Both the position numbers and the translations under genes were made by a program. The notes under the pieces are model-generated. The model was not told where the DNA came from. It saw only the letters and a list, made by a program, of their open reading frames with translations, and searched no databases. Below, in pieces: positions 1 to 7,947 of a stretch of DNA of 43,590 nucleotides. The stretch lies in the NCBI RefSeq assembly GCF_001431645.1, contig NZ_LLXU01000100.1:1-43590 (forward strand), read 5' to 3'. The stretch's first letter is position 1, and the number at the start of each line of letters is the position of its first letter. Origin of the DNA: Stenotrophomonas panacihumi (lineage in GTDB: Bacteria; Pseudomonadota; Gammaproteobacteria; Xanthomonadales; Xanthomonadaceae).

Positions 1-60
1 ACGGCGTGTCCCGGAAAGGGCATGGCCCCGCCGGCCGCGCGCCGAACAACGCAAGCCGAC
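1..60. repeat. Partial copy of a dispersed palindromic repeat, cut by the window edge
   Basis: The first 60 bases resemble 10222-10281, the right-hand part of the complete palindromic element after oprC. Both begin with ACGGCGTGTCCCG, continue with an AAAGGG/GCCCC stretch and a GCGCGCCG block, and end in GC(A/G)AGCCGAC. The match contains small indels. The left arm of this copy would lie before the window. Two copies about 10 kb apart indicate a dispersed intergenic repeat; the family name and copy number cannot be judged here. Confidence 0.65.
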
Positions 61-189
61 ACCGCGCAAACGCCAAGCAATGAACAATGGTTCGCTCCAT
101 GCGCATCCGCATGTTGCAGCACCCATTCCACAATTACGGCCACGCTATATCGCAAAGCCATCCAGCCCCCCGCCTGCATGTGCTAATTT

Positions 190-209
190 CCCGGACTTTT
201 CCGGGGGAG
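190..209 (+). promoter_or_regulatory. Small hairpin over the pyk ribosome binding site
   Basis: CCCGGA (190-195) can pair with TCCGGG (200-205) around a four-base loop. The purine-rich ribosome binding site, GGGGGAG at about 203-209, overlaps the right arm and lies ten bases before the ATG at 219. The hairpin could limit ribosome access, but it is short and this role is inference. Confidence 0.35.
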
Positions 210-218
210 CCCAACGTC

Positions 219-1685
219 ATGACCGAACGCCAGCGCCGCACGAAGATTCTCGCCACCCTCGGACCGGCCACCGATCCGCCGGGCGTGCTCGAGGATCTGT
301 TCCGCGCAGGCGTCAACGTCGTGCGCCTGAACTTCAGCCATGGCGACCCCTCCGGCCAGGCCAAGCGCGCCGCCGACGTGCGTGCCGCCGCGGCCCGCGT
401 GGGCGCCGAAGTCGGCATCCTGGCCGACCTGCCGGGCCCCAAGATCCGCATCGAGCGCTTTACCACCGGCAAGATCACGCTGAAGACCGGCGAGCGCTTC
501 GACCTCGTCGCCGACCCGAACGCCCCGATGGGCGACCAGAACCAGGTCGGCGTCAGCTACCTGGGCCTGCCGCAGGACGTCGGCCCGGGTGACGTCCTGC
601 TGCTCGACGACGGCCTCATGCAGCTGAGCGTGGTCGAAGTGCAGGGCCCGCGCATCGTGTGCACCGTGCTCAATGATGGCGTCCTGTCCGACCGCAAGGG
701 CCTGAACAAGCAGGGCGGCGGCCTCTCGCTGGGCGCCCTCACCGAGCGTGACAAGGAACTGATCGGCATCGTCGCCAAGATCGGCGTGGACTTCATCGCC
801 GTCTCGTTCTGCCGCAACGCCGAGGACATGAACGAAGCGCGTCGCATCGCCCAGTCGCATGGCTGCGATGCCGCCCTCGTCTCCAAGGTCGAGCGTACCG
901 AAGCCATCGAGAACCTCACCGAGATCGTCGAAGCTTCCGACGTCGTCATGGTCGCCCGCGGCGACCTCGGCGTGGAAATCGGCGACGCCGAACTGCCGGG
1001 CCTGCAGAAGAAGATCATCCGCGAGTCGCTGGCGCAGAACAAAGTCGTCATCACCGCCACCCAGATGCTGCAGTCGATGGTCGAAAGCCCGATCCCGACC
1101 CGCGCCGAAGTGCTGGACGTCGCCAACGCCGTCATCGACGGCACCGACGCGGTGATGCTCTCGGCCGAAACCGCCGCCGGCGCCTACCCGGTGCGGGCGG
1201 TCGAAGCGATGGCGCGCATCTGCCTCGGCGCCGAACGCCAGTTCGAGACCGATGCCGACTTCAGCAAGGCCGCCCGCAACCTCGAGCGCGCCGACCAGGC
1301 CATCGCCATGGCCACCATGTTCCTGTCCGAGCATGTCGGCGTGCGCGCCATCGTCGCGATGACCGAATCCGGCGGCACCGCGCGCTACCTCTCGCGCTTC
1401 CGCGCCAAGGCCCCGATCTACGCGGTGACCCGCCACGACGGCGCCCGCCGCCAGATGGCGATGATGCGCGACGTCTTCCCGATCAACTTCGACAGCCGTG
1501 GCCTGACCCCGCGCGAAGCCGCGCGCGGCAGCATCCGCGTGCTGGTCGAGGCGAACCTGCTCACCGGCGGCGACCGCGTGGTGTTCACCAGCGGCGAGCA
1601 CATGGAAACCCACGGCGCGACCAACACGCTGCGCCTGCTGGAAGTGGGCCCGGACGGCCGCGCCTCGGGCCTGGGCGAACTGTAA
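219..1685 (+). CDS. pyk: Pyruvate kinase
   Basis: Converts phosphoenolpyruvate and ADP to pyruvate and ATP in the cytosol, the last step of glycolysis. The protein is 488 aa, normal for bacterial enzymes. The N-terminal TKILATLGPATD motif opens the TIM barrel. SKVER (222-226) carries the catalytic lysine, MVARGDLGVE (244-253) the metal/PEP region, and ITATQMLQSM with the following RAEV the nucleotide side. The LPGPKIR segment has Lys75 where potassium-dependent enzymes have Glu, the known marker of potassium-independent pyruvate kinases. An in-frame ATG at 87 exists, but the ATG at 219 has a GGGGGAG ribosome binding site and matches the usual family start. fba follows on the same strand after 171 bases that contain a hairpin and a separate promoter, so the two genes may be transcribed independently. 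Confidence 0.97.
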   Translation: MTERQRRTKILATLGPATDPPGVLEDLFRAGVNVVRLNFSHGDPSGQAKRAADVRAAAARVGAEVGILADLPGPKIRIERFTTGKITLKTGERFDLVADPNAPMGDQNQVGVSYLGLPQDVGPGDVLLLDDGLMQLSVVEVQGPRIVCTVLNDGVLSDRKGLNKQGGGLSLGALTERDKELIGIVAKIGVDFIAVSFCRNAEDMNEARRIAQSHGCDAALVSKVERTEAIENLTEIVEASDVVMVARGDLGVEIGDAELPGLQKKIIRESLAQNKVVITATQMLQSMVESPIPTRAEVLDVANAVIDGTDAVMLSAETAAGAYPVRAVEAMARICLGAERQFETDADFSKAARNLERADQAIAMATMFLSEHVGVRAIVAMTESGGTARYLSRFRAKAPIYAVTRHDGARRQMAMMRDVFPINFDSRGLTPREAARGSIRVLVEANLLTGGDRVVFTSGEHMETHGATNTLRLLEVGPDGRASGLGEL

Positions 1686-1700
1686 GTTCGCGCGTTGGCC

Positions 1701-1735
1701 GATGACTGTCCCGTCGCGACGACGGGACGGTCATC
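1701..1735 (+). terminator. Strong hairpin after pyk, terminator-like but without a T-tract
   Basis: GATGACTGTCCCGTCG (1701-1716) pairs with CGACGGGACGGTCATC (1720-1735) around a CGA loop. The 16-bp stem has a single G-U wobble and begins 15 bases after the pyk stop. No run of T follows, so it may terminate weakly or protect the 3' end of the mRNA. Confidence 0.55.
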
Positions 1736-1778
1736 GACAGCCATCGACAGCCATAGCCGATAAATCTGTAAACGTTTG

Positions 1779-1823
1779 CAGCCATTCCGTGAAGGAATGG
1801 CTGTACGCGTTCATGGGTATAAT
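1779..1823 (+). promoter_or_regulatory. fba promoter with a 10-bp inverted repeat over the -35 region
   Basis: A perfect TATAAT -10 box lies at 1818-1823, 34 bases before the fba start. The -35 position (about 1795-1800, GAATGG) is a poor match. It falls inside the perfect inverted repeat CAGCCATTCC (1779-1788), GTGAA, GGAATGGCTG (1794-1803). A palindrome covering a weak -35 suggests an operator, either for an activator or a repressor. The bound protein is unknown. Confidence 0.55.
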
Positions 1824-1856
1824 TCGGTTCTCCCCCGCTGCTGCCACAGGAAACAC

Positions 1857-2861
1857 ATGAGCATCGAACAGCTTGCCGAAATCGCCCAGGCCATGGTCGC
1901 CCCGGGCAAGGGCATCATCGCCATCGACGAGTCCACCAGCACGATCGCCAAGCGATTCGCCGGCGTGGGGATCGAGAACACCGAAGAGAACCGTCGCGCG
2001 TACCGCGAGCTGCTGCTCACCACGCCGAAGCTGGGCGACTACATCTCCGGCGCCATCCTGTTCGACGAAACGATCCGCCAGTCCACCAAGGACGGCGTGC
2101 CGTTCGCCAAGTACATGAGCGAGCACGGCATCATCCCGGGCATCAAGGTGGACAAGGGCGCCCAGCCGCTGGCCGGCATGCCGGGCGAGCTGGTCACCGA
2201 AGGCCTGGACGGCCTGCGCGCGCGCCTGGAGGAGTACTACAAGCTCGGCGCCCGCTTCGCCAAGTGGCGCGCGGTCATCAACATCGGCGAGGACATCCCG
2301 TCGGGCACCTGCATCGAGGCCAACGCGCATGCGCTGGCGCGTTATGCGGCGCTGTGCCAGGAGCAGGGCCTGGTGCCGATGGTCGAGCCGGAAGTGATCA
2401 TGGACGGCGACCACGACATCGAGACCTGCTACGAAGTGACCGAGGCGACCCTGCGTTCGCTGTTCGGCGCCCTGTACGAGCAGAACGTCGTGCTGGAAGG
2501 CACCATCCTGAAGGCCTCGATGGTCATCGCCGGCAAGGGCAGCGAAGAGCAGGCCGGCATCGACGAAGTGGCCGAGTCCACCGTGATGTGCCTGAAGAGC
2601 ACCGTGCCGGCGATCCTGCCGGGCATCGTGTTCCTGTCCGGCGGCCAGACCGACGAGCAGTCCACCGCGCACCTCAACGCGATGAACAAGCTCGGCAACC
2701 TGCCGTGGCCGCTGAGCTTCTCCTACGGCCGCGCCATGCAGCAGGCCGCGCTGAAGCTGTGGTCCAAGGACATGAAGGGCAACTTCGCCAAGGCCCAGCA
2801 GGTGGTCTACGAGCGCGCCCGCGAGAACGGCCTGGCCGCGCTGGGGCAGTGGAAGGGCTGA
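1857..2861 (+). CDS. fba: Fructose-bisphosphate aldolase, class I
   Basis: Cleaves fructose-1,6-bisphosphate to dihydroxyacetone phosphate and glyceraldehyde-3-phosphate through a Schiff base, without metal. The protein is 334 aa. Residues line up with the rabbit enzyme: Asp24 in AIDES, Lys97, Lys136 in FAKWR, Glu177 and Glu179 in VEPEV, and the Schiff-base Lys219 in LEGTILKASM. Many gammaproteobacteria use a zinc-dependent class II enzyme instead, so class I here is a lineage marker. An in-frame ATG at 1776 lies upstream of the TATAAT box and is rejected; the ATG at 1857 follows CACAGG. A bidirectional terminator begins 25 bases after the stop. Confidence 0.96.
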   Translation: MSIEQLAEIAQAMVAPGKGIIAIDESTSTIAKRFAGVGIENTEENRRAYRELLLTTPKLGDYISGAILFDETIRQSTKDGVPFAKYMSEHGIIPGIKVDKGAQPLAGMPGELVTEGLDGLRARLEEYYKLGARFAKWRAVINIGEDIPSGTCIEANAHALARYAALCQEQGLVPMVEPEVIMDGDHDIETCYEVTEATLRSLFGALYEQNVVLEGTILKASMVIAGKGSEEQAGIDEVAESTVMCLKSTVPAILPGIVFLSGGQTDEQSTAHLNAMNKLGNLPWPLSFSYGRAMQQAALKLWSKDMKGNFAKAQQVVYERARENGLAALGQWKG

Positions 2862-2885
2862 TCGCCGCCACGCACTCCGCCATAC

Positions 2886-2915
2886 GAAAAACGCCGGCGC
2901 AAGCCGGCGTTTTTC
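2886..2915. terminator. Bidirectional rho-independent terminator between fba and the macro-domain gene
   Basis: AAAAACGCCGGC (2887-2898) pairs with GCCGGCGTTTTT (2903-2914) around a GCAA loop. The A-run on one side and T-run on the other allow termination of both converging genes. Confidence 0.92.
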
Positions 2916-2936
2916 TTTCCGCCCTGGCAGCGGGCG

Positions 2937-3476
2937 TCAGGCGACTTGCGGCAGCGCCTGCGCCAGCAACTGCTGGTAGGCCTTGAACGTGGCGTCGTTG
3001 TAGGCGACCAGCACGATGCGCCGCGGCACCTTGTGCGACTTCTCCCACGCCAGCGTCTCGCTCACCGCCACGCGCGCGGCCAGCTGCAGCGGGTAGCCAT
3101 AGACGCCGCAGCTGATCGCCGGGAAGGCGATCGAATGCAGGTCCATCTGTTCGGCCAGGCGCAGCGACTGCCAGTAGCAGTTCGCCAGCAGTTCCGGCTC
3201 GTGGTGCGCGCCGTCGCGCCACACCGGGCCCACCGTGTGGATGACGTGGCGCGCGGGCAGGTCGAAGCCGGGCGTGGCGCGCACTTCGCCGGTGGGGCAG
3301 CGCACGCCCGCGCGCACTTCCGGCACCTGCATGCATGCGTCGAGCAGGCGCGGGCCGGCTGCGCGATGAATCGCGCCGTCCACCCCGCCGCCGCCGAGCA
3401 ACGTCTCGTTGGCGGCGTTGACGATGGCGTCGACGTCGAGTGTGGTGATGTCCCCTTGCCAGACTTCAATGCTCAT
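2937..3476 (-). CDS. Macro-domain protein, probable O-acetyl-ADP-ribose deacetylase (YmdB-like)
   Basis: Binds ADP-ribose derivatives and probably hydrolyses O-acetyl-ADP-ribose. The 179-aa protein is a single macro domain. Visible motifs are GDIT (8-11), [22 protein letters not shown] (20-41), the CPTGEV turn (60-65), HVIHTVGP and the phosphate-loop ISCGVYGYP (121-129). The NAAN and [14 protein letters not shown] blocks are typical of the MacroD/YmdB group. An upstream in-frame extension starting at 3593 is Arg/Pro-rich and looks non-coding; [11 protein letters not shown] at 3476 is the natural domain start. It converges on fba and shares its terminator. Its substrate in this cell is not shown by the sequence. 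Confidence 0.9.
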   Translation of the reverse strand: MSIEVWQGDITTLDVDAIVNAANETLLGGGGVDGAIHRAAGPRLLDACMQVPEVRAGVRCPTGEVRATPGFDLPARHVIHTVGPVWRDGAHHEPELLANCYWQSLRLAEQMDLHSIAFPAISCGVYGYPLQLAARVAVSETLAWEKSHKVPRRIVLVAYNDATFKAYQQLLAQALPQVA

Positions 3477-3691
3477 GCGGCGATCTTCAGGTGGCCCCGA
3501 TGAGGGCGATGTGAGGGCGGCGTGCGTGTCGCCGGGTGGACGGCGACGATAGGCGACGGGCGTCTCCGATCCTGCGACGCGGCACCTGCGCAAGCGCTGT
3601 CAGTTGTGCGTCCAAGCGGGTGATTGGCAAGGCATTGCGTGGCCGTCGCGGCACACGGCGACGTGGTCGTGATCGCGATGAAAAAGTGTCC

Positions 3692-3727
3692 GCGGAAAAA
3701 GCAAAAGGGCCGCGAATGCGGCCCTTT
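3692..3727 (-). terminator. Rho-independent terminator of cysK
   Basis: Read on the minus strand, AAAGGGCCGC pairs with GCGGCCCTTT around a four-base loop (stem 3704-3713 with 3718-3727). TTTTGCTTTTT follows. It begins 24 bases after the cysK stop codon. Confidence 0.88.
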
Positions 3728-3750
3728 GTCAGCGCAAACATCGGCCCGGC

Positions 3751-4710
3751 TTACGGCAGCCCGGCCAGCCAGTCGTCGTCGGAGCCTTCGTTGATGTCGG
3801 CGAACAGCGGCGTGCTGAAGTAGCGCTCGCCGGTGTCCGGCAGCACCGCCAGCACCACCGAGCCCGGTTCGGCCTTGGCGGCCACGTCGAGCGCGGTGGC
3901 CACGGTGGCGCCGGAAGAGATGCCGACGAAGATGCCTTCCTCCGCGGCCAGGCGCCGCGCGACTTCGATCGCGCGGTCATCGCCGATCGAATACAGCTCG
4001 TCGTACACCTCGCGGTTGAGCACTTCGGGCACGAAGTCCGGCGTCCAGCCCTGGATCTTGTGCGGCTTCCACTCGTCGCCCTTGAGCAGCGCCGCGCCGG
4101 CCGGCTCGGTGGCGATGATCTTCGTCTCCGGGCGCGCGACCTTCAGCACCTCGCCCACGCCGGTGAGCGTGCCGCCGGTGCCCCAGCCGCTGACGAAGTA
4201 GTCCAGGCGCTGGCCGGCGAAGTCGCGCAGGATCTCGGCGGCCGTGGTGTTGCGGTGGTACGCCGGGTTGGCCGGGTTCGCGAACTGGCTCGCCAGGAAC
4301 CAGCCGTGCTGCTCGGCCAGTTCCTTCGCCTTGCGCACCATGCCGCTGCCGCGCTCGGCGGCCGGGGTGAGGATGACCTTGGCGCCATAGGCGCGCATCA
4401 GCTTGCGGCGCTCGATGGAGAACGTCTCCACCATCGTGGCGACGAACTTGTAGCCGCGCGCGGCGGCGACCATCGCCAGCGCCACGCCGGTGTTGCCGGA
4501 GGTGGCTTCCACGATGGTGTCGCCGGGCTTGAGCAGGCCGCGCTGCTCGGCGTCCAGGATGATGGCCAGGGCGAGGCGATCCTTCACCGAACCGCCCGGG
4601 TTGAAGGATTCGACCTTCGCGTAGACGGTGACGTGCTCGGGCGCGATCCGGTGGAGCTTGACGATCGGCGTGCGGCCGACGGTGTCGAGGATGCTGTCGT
4701 ACAGGGCCAT
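3751..4710 (-). CDS. cysK: Cysteine synthase A (O-acetylserine sulfhydrylase)
   Basis: Makes cysteine from O-acetyl-L-serine and sulfide using pyridoxal phosphate, the last step of the sulfate assimilation encoded in this window. The protein is 319 aa. Lys43 in NPGGSVKDR binds the cofactor, TSGNTG (70-75) is the substrate loop, GTGGT (177-181) cradles the phosphate, and the Ser in GISSGAT (264-268) contacts the pyridine nitrogen. The ATG at 4710 follows GGAG. The stop of cysG lies 23 bases upstream, so cysG-cysK is probably one transcript read away from cysB. A much longer open frame through this gene runs out of frame across cysG and is not a real fusion. Confidence 0.96.
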   Translation of the reverse strand: MALYDSILDTVGRTPIVKLHRIAPEHVTVYAKVESFNPGGSVKDRLALAIILDAEQRGLLKPGDTIVEATSGNTGVALAMVAAARGYKFVATMVETFSIERRKLMRAYGAKVILTPAAERGSGMVRKAKELAEQHGWFLASQFANPANPAYHRNTTAAEILRDFAGQRLDYFVSGWGTGGTLTGVGEVLKVARPETKIIATEPAGAALLKGDEWKPHKIQGWTPDFVPEVLNREVYDELYSIGDDRAIEVARRLAAEEGIFVGISSGATVATALDVAAKAEPGSVVLAVLPDTGERYFSTPLFADINEGSDDDWLAGLP

Positions 4711-4733
4711 GCGGGGAATCTCCGTGGAGGCGG

Positions 4734-6188
4734 TCAGGCGGCGTGCGCCAGTGTGGCGCCGTCGGGCTTTGCGGAAAGTGAGGGCGGCGGGCCAAGCGGC
4801 GCCTGGCCGAACCAGTGCAGTTCGTGCGCCAGCGCGGCCACCTCGCCGAGGATCAGCAGCGCGGGCGAACCCACCGCATGCTGACGGGCCAACGCGGCGA
4901 GCGCGTCGAGCCGGCCAGTGACCACGCGCTGTTCGGGGCGCGAGCCGTTCTCGACCAGCGCGAACGGCGTGGCGCCGTCGCGGCCACCGGCGAGCAGGCG
5001 CGCCTGGATCGTCTCCAGCCCGGCCACGCCCATGTAGAAGGCCAGCGTCTGGCGTTCGCGCGCCAGCGCGTCCCAGTCCAGCGTGTCGAGCGAATCGCGG
5101 CAGTGCGCGGTGACGAAGCGCACCGACTGCGCATGGTCGCGATGGGTGAGCGGCACGCCGGCATAGGCGGCGCAGGCCAGCGCGGCGGTGATGCCCGGCA
5201 CCACTTCGAAGGGAACGTCGTGCGCGCGCAGGAACTGCAGCTCTTCGCCGCCGCGGCCGAACACGAACGAATCGCCGCCCTTGAGCCGCACCACGCGGCG
5301 GCCGGCACGCGCGTGTTCCAGCATCAGCGCATGGATGTGGTCCTGCGAAGTGCTCTGGCCGCGCGCGGACTTGCCCACTTCGATGCGTTCGGCATCGCGC
5401 CGCGCCAGTGCCAGCACCGGGCCGCTGACCAGGCGGTCGTAGAGGATCACGTCGGCTTCGTTGAGCGCGCGCAGCGCGGCGAGCGTGAGCAGGCCGGGGT
5501 CGCCGGCGCCGGCGCCGACCAGCACCACCGCGCCGCGCGCCGGCGGCGTGGCCTGCGCGAGTTGGGTATCGAGATAGCGGGCCGCGTCGTCGTCGCGGCG
5601 CTGGCGCAGCAGGCGCGGCAGCGGGCCGGCCAGCTGCGCTTCGAAGAAGCGGCGGCGCGCGCCGGTGTCGGGGAAGCGGGTGCGGATGCGCGCGCGCTGG
5701 CGGGTGAACAGCTCCACCAGGCCGCCCCAGCTGTCGTCGAGCAGGCTTTCCAGCCAGCGGCGCAGGTGGCGGGCCACCATCGGCGCACCGCCGCCACTGG
5801 AGATGGCGACCTGCAGCGCGCCGCGTTCCACCACCGCCGGCACCTGGAAGCTGGAGAGCGCGGCATCGTCCACCACGTTGGCGAAGATGCCCTGGGCCTC
5901 GGCGCTGGCCGCCACCGCCTGGTTGACCGCGAGGTCGTCGGTGGCGGCGATCACCAGCCAGGTGCGCGGTTGCAGCCAGCCCGGCTCGAATTCGCCGGCC
6001 CACCATTCGATGGCGCCGTCTTCCGCCGCCTGGCGCAGGGCAGGGGTCAGCTCGGGTGCCCCGACCCGCACCCTGGCGCCGGCATGGCGCAGCGCCTGCA
6101 CCTTGCGCTCGGCCACCGCGCCACCGCCGACCACCAGCACCGGTCGGCCACGCAGGTCGGCGAACAGGGGAAACAGGGCAGGGCTCAC
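4734..6188 (-). CDS. cysG: Siroheme synthase (precorrin-2 dehydrogenase/ferrochelatase plus uroporphyrinogen-III methyltransferase)
   Basis: Makes siroheme, the cofactor of sulfite reductase CysI, from uroporphyrinogen III. From the GTG at 6188 the protein is 484 aa with two parts. The N-terminal NAD-binding dehydrogenase/chelatase has [13 protein letters not shown] (17-29), DD at 107-108 and the SSF segment near 112. The C-terminal SAM methyltransferase has [15 protein letters not shown] (221-235), [23 protein letters not shown] and PGITAA. Start choice is uncertain. An ATG at 6260 with GAAGGA just before it would add 24 residues, but it lies upstream of the likely TATAAG promoter box, and family members start close to the [19 protein letters not shown] block. 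The placement beside cysK and cysB fits a sulfur-regulated role. Confidence 0.93.
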   Translation of the reverse strand: MSPALFPLFADLRGRPVLVVGGGAVAERKVQALRHAGARVRVGAPELTPALRQAAEDGAIEWWAGEFEPGWLQPRTWLVIAATDDLAVNQAVAASAEAQGIFANVVDDAALSSFQVPAVVERGALQVAISSGGGAPMVARHLRRWLESLLDDSWGGLVELFTRQRARIRTRFPDTGARRRFFEAQLAGPLPRLLRQRRDDDAARYLDTQLAQATPPARGAVVLVGAGAGDPGLLTLAALRALNEADVILYDRLVSGPVLALARRDAERIEVGKSARGQSTSQDHIHALMLEHARAGRRVVRLKGGDSFVFGRGGEELQFLRAHDVPFEVVPGITAALACAAYAGVPLTHRDHAQSVRFVTAHCRDSLDTLDWDALARERQTLAFYMGVAGLETIQARLLAGGRDGATPFALVENGSRPEQRVVTGRLDALAALARQHAVGSPALLILGEVAALAHELHWFGQAPLGPPPSLSAKPDGATLAHAA

Positions 6189-6233
6189 GGGCGGATGCGG
6201 GCAGGCGGGGAGGGAGGGCTGACCGTAAACCCC

Positions 6234-6290
6234 GCTTATAGCCGTCGGAAATGACTTCATGCATCCTTCAAATAGCCTTCGGTTATAAGC
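6234..6290. promoter_or_regulatory. Divergent cysG/cysB promoter with mirrored TATAAGC boxes
   Basis: GCTTATAGCC (6234-6243) and GGTTATAAGC (6281-6290) are inverted copies with one mismatch. Read outward, each gives a TATAAG -10 box: one toward cysG-cysK (minus), one toward cysB (plus). Neither has a good -35, which fits promoters needing an activator such as CysB. CysB binding is inference. Confidence 0.5.
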
Positions 6291-6350
6291 TCGGCCGACG
6301 GATTCCCGTACATTCGTTCAGCCGCCTCCCACGCCCGCCGCGATCTCCCG

Positions 6351-7334
6351 ATGACGCTGACGCAACTCCGCTACCTGGTCGCCATTGCCGATGCCGAGCT
6401 CAACATCACCCTGGCGGCGGCGCGCGTGCATGCCACCCAGCCGGGGCTGTCCAAGCAGCTCAAGCAGCTGGAGGACGAGCTCGGCTTCCTGTTGTTCGTG
6501 CGCAAGGGGCGCAGCCTGGAATCGGTGACCCCGGCCGGCACCGAGGTGATCCATCGCGCCCGCGCCGTGCTGGCCGAAGCCAACAACATCCGCACCTACG
6601 CCGCCAACCAGCGGCGCGAGGCGCAGGGCCAGCTCACCTTGACCACCACGCACACCCAGGCGCGCTTCGTGCTGCCGCCGGCGGTGGCGCAGATCAAGCA
6701 CGCCTACCCGCAGGTGAGCGTGCACCTGCAGCAGGCCGCCGAAAGCGCCGCGCTGGACCTGCTCAGCCAGGGCGATGCCGACATCGCCGTGGTCAGCACC
6801 GCTGGCAGCGAGCCGAATGCGGGCATCGCCGTGCCGCTGTACCGCTGGCGCCGGCTGGTGATCGTGCCGCGCGGCCACGAGCTGGACCGCGGCGGCCGCG
6901 CGCCGGACATGCAGGCGCTGGCCGCCCAGCCGCTGATCAGCTACGAATCCTCCACCCGCACCGGCTCCTCCCTGCAGCGTGCCTTCGCCGAAGTCGGCCT
7001 GGAGCCACGCATCGCGCTGACCGCGCTGGATGCCGACCTCATCAAGACCTACGTGCGCACCGGGCTGGGCGTGGGCCTGGTGGCCGAGATGGCCATCGGC
7101 GGCGATGACACCGACCTGCGCGCCTGGGCCGCCCCGGCGCCGATCGCCGAATGCATCGCCTGGGCGGTGCTGCCGCGCGACCGCGTGCTGCGCGACTACG
7201 CGCTGGAACTGGTCAACGTCCTCGCCCCGCAGATCGACAAGCGCGACCTGCGCCGCGTCCTCGACGGCAACCAGGCGCCGAACTGGCCCGAGCCGCCGAC
7301 GTGGGAATCGCTGACGCAGACGATCACGAGCTGA
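6351..7334 (+). CDS. cysB: LysR-type transcriptional regulator CysB
   Basis: Activator of sulfate assimilation genes; in enteric bacteria it responds to N-acetylserine/O-acetylserine and is antagonised by sulfide and thiosulfate. The protein is 327 aa, close to E. coli CysB. The winged helix-turn-helix fills residues 1-60 (LTQLRYLVAI...ATQPGLSKQLKQLE). The ligand strand TTTHTQARFVLPP (98-110) places Thr100, Thr102 and Gln103 at the same numbers as the sulfate/inducer-binding residues of the enteric protein. The effector-domain segment GLGVGLVAEMA is also typical. It is divergent from cysG-cysK, and the nearby cysHIJ and cysDNC units are its likely targets. LysR regulators often repress themselves; the shared promoter region allows this but does not prove it. 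Confidence 0.95.
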   Translation: MTLTQLRYLVAIADAELNITLAAARVHATQPGLSKQLKQLEDELGFLLFVRKGRSLESVTPAGTEVIHRARAVLAEANNIRTYAANQRREAQGQLTLTTTHTQARFVLPPAVAQIKHAYPQVSVHLQQAAESAALDLLSQGDADIAVVSTAGSEPNAGIAVPLYRWRRLVIVPRGHELDRGGRAPDMQALAAQPLISYESSTRTGSSLQRAFAEVGLEPRIALTALDADLIKTYVRTGLGVGLVAEMAIGGDDTDLRAWAAPAPIAECIAWAVLPRDRVLRDYALELVNVLAPQIDKRDLRRVLDGNQAPNWPEPPTWESLTQTITS

Positions 7335-7427
7335 GCGCTCCAACTGGGCGCGCTGCCCGGCGCGCACTGCGACAATGCGTCGCGCGCTGGATCTTCACGC
7401 CCCGCCGGCACGCAGCCGGCCGCTAGA

Positions 7428-7877
7428 ATGCCGGCCGTGATCCGCGCCCGGCCCCTGCACACCATGATGGCCCGACTCGCCTGCCTGGCGGTCGTGCTGA
7501 TGCTGTGCGCGCCGTTGCTCAGCCGCGCGCTGCAGTCGCCGATGGGCACGCGCTTCGCCGAGCTGTGCACCGCGCAGGGGCTGAAGCAGGTCGCGCTGGA
7601 TGCGCCGATGGCGATGCCTACGGCGATGGATCACGGCGCATCGCACGCCGGCCACGCCGCCTCGCAAGGCGGCGGTGACCCGCACGCGATGCATGGCGGC
7701 GAAGCCGCCTGCGACTACTGCCTGCTGGCGATCCGGCTGCTGCCGGTGCTGGCGATCCTGTTCTGCTGGCTGCGCCTGCCGCGCACCGCCGGCCCCCGCG
7801 CGCTGGCCATGGCCTGGCCGCGCGCGCTGGCTGCATGGCCGGCCCATCCGGCCCGGGGACCTCCGCTGGCGGCCTGA
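7428..7877 (+). CDS. DUF2946 family membrane protein, Met/His-rich, copper-linked by context
   Basis: A 149-aa protein of unknown biochemical function. An N-terminal hydrophobic segment (about 14-35, ending LLSRAL) is a signal anchor. A Met/His-rich stretch follows (MAMPTAMDHGASHAGH and DPHAMHG, about 60-90), then a CDYC pair at about 95-98 and a second hydrophobic segment (LLAIRLLPVLAILFCWL). This is the layout of DUF2946 proteins, which often sit beside copper transport genes. The next gene, 70 bases downstream, is a copper TonB-dependent receptor, so a role in copper handling is likely by inference. The start is uncertain: the ATG at 7428 lacks a clear ribosome binding site, and a GTG at 7437 or an ATG at 7464 is possible. 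Confidence 0.75.
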   Translation: MPAVIRARPLHTMMARLACLAVVLMLCAPLLSRALQSPMGTRFAELCTAQGLKQVALDAPMAMPTAMDHGASHAGHAASQGGGDPHAMHGGEAACDYCLLAIRLLPVLAILFCWLRLPRTAGPRALAMAWPRALAAWPAHPARGPPLAA

Positions 7878-7947
7878 CCCGCCCGCCATCCATCCGACCC
7901 GCGCGCGCTGTTCGACAGCGCGTGCCCGCCGTGTTCCCGGAGTCACC

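Noticed and set aside
3536..3823. 95-aa plus-strand frame between the macro-domain gene and cysK
   Set aside because: Arg/Ser-rich, crosses the cysK terminator and runs into cysK antisense; the 3477-3691 stretch shows no gene.
3751..6264. Apparent 837-aa CysG-CysK fusion frame
   Set aside because: The upstream part is an out-of-frame shadow of cysG with Arg/Pro/Ala-rich low-complexity sequence; only the last 319 residues are CysK. The real cysG is in another frame.
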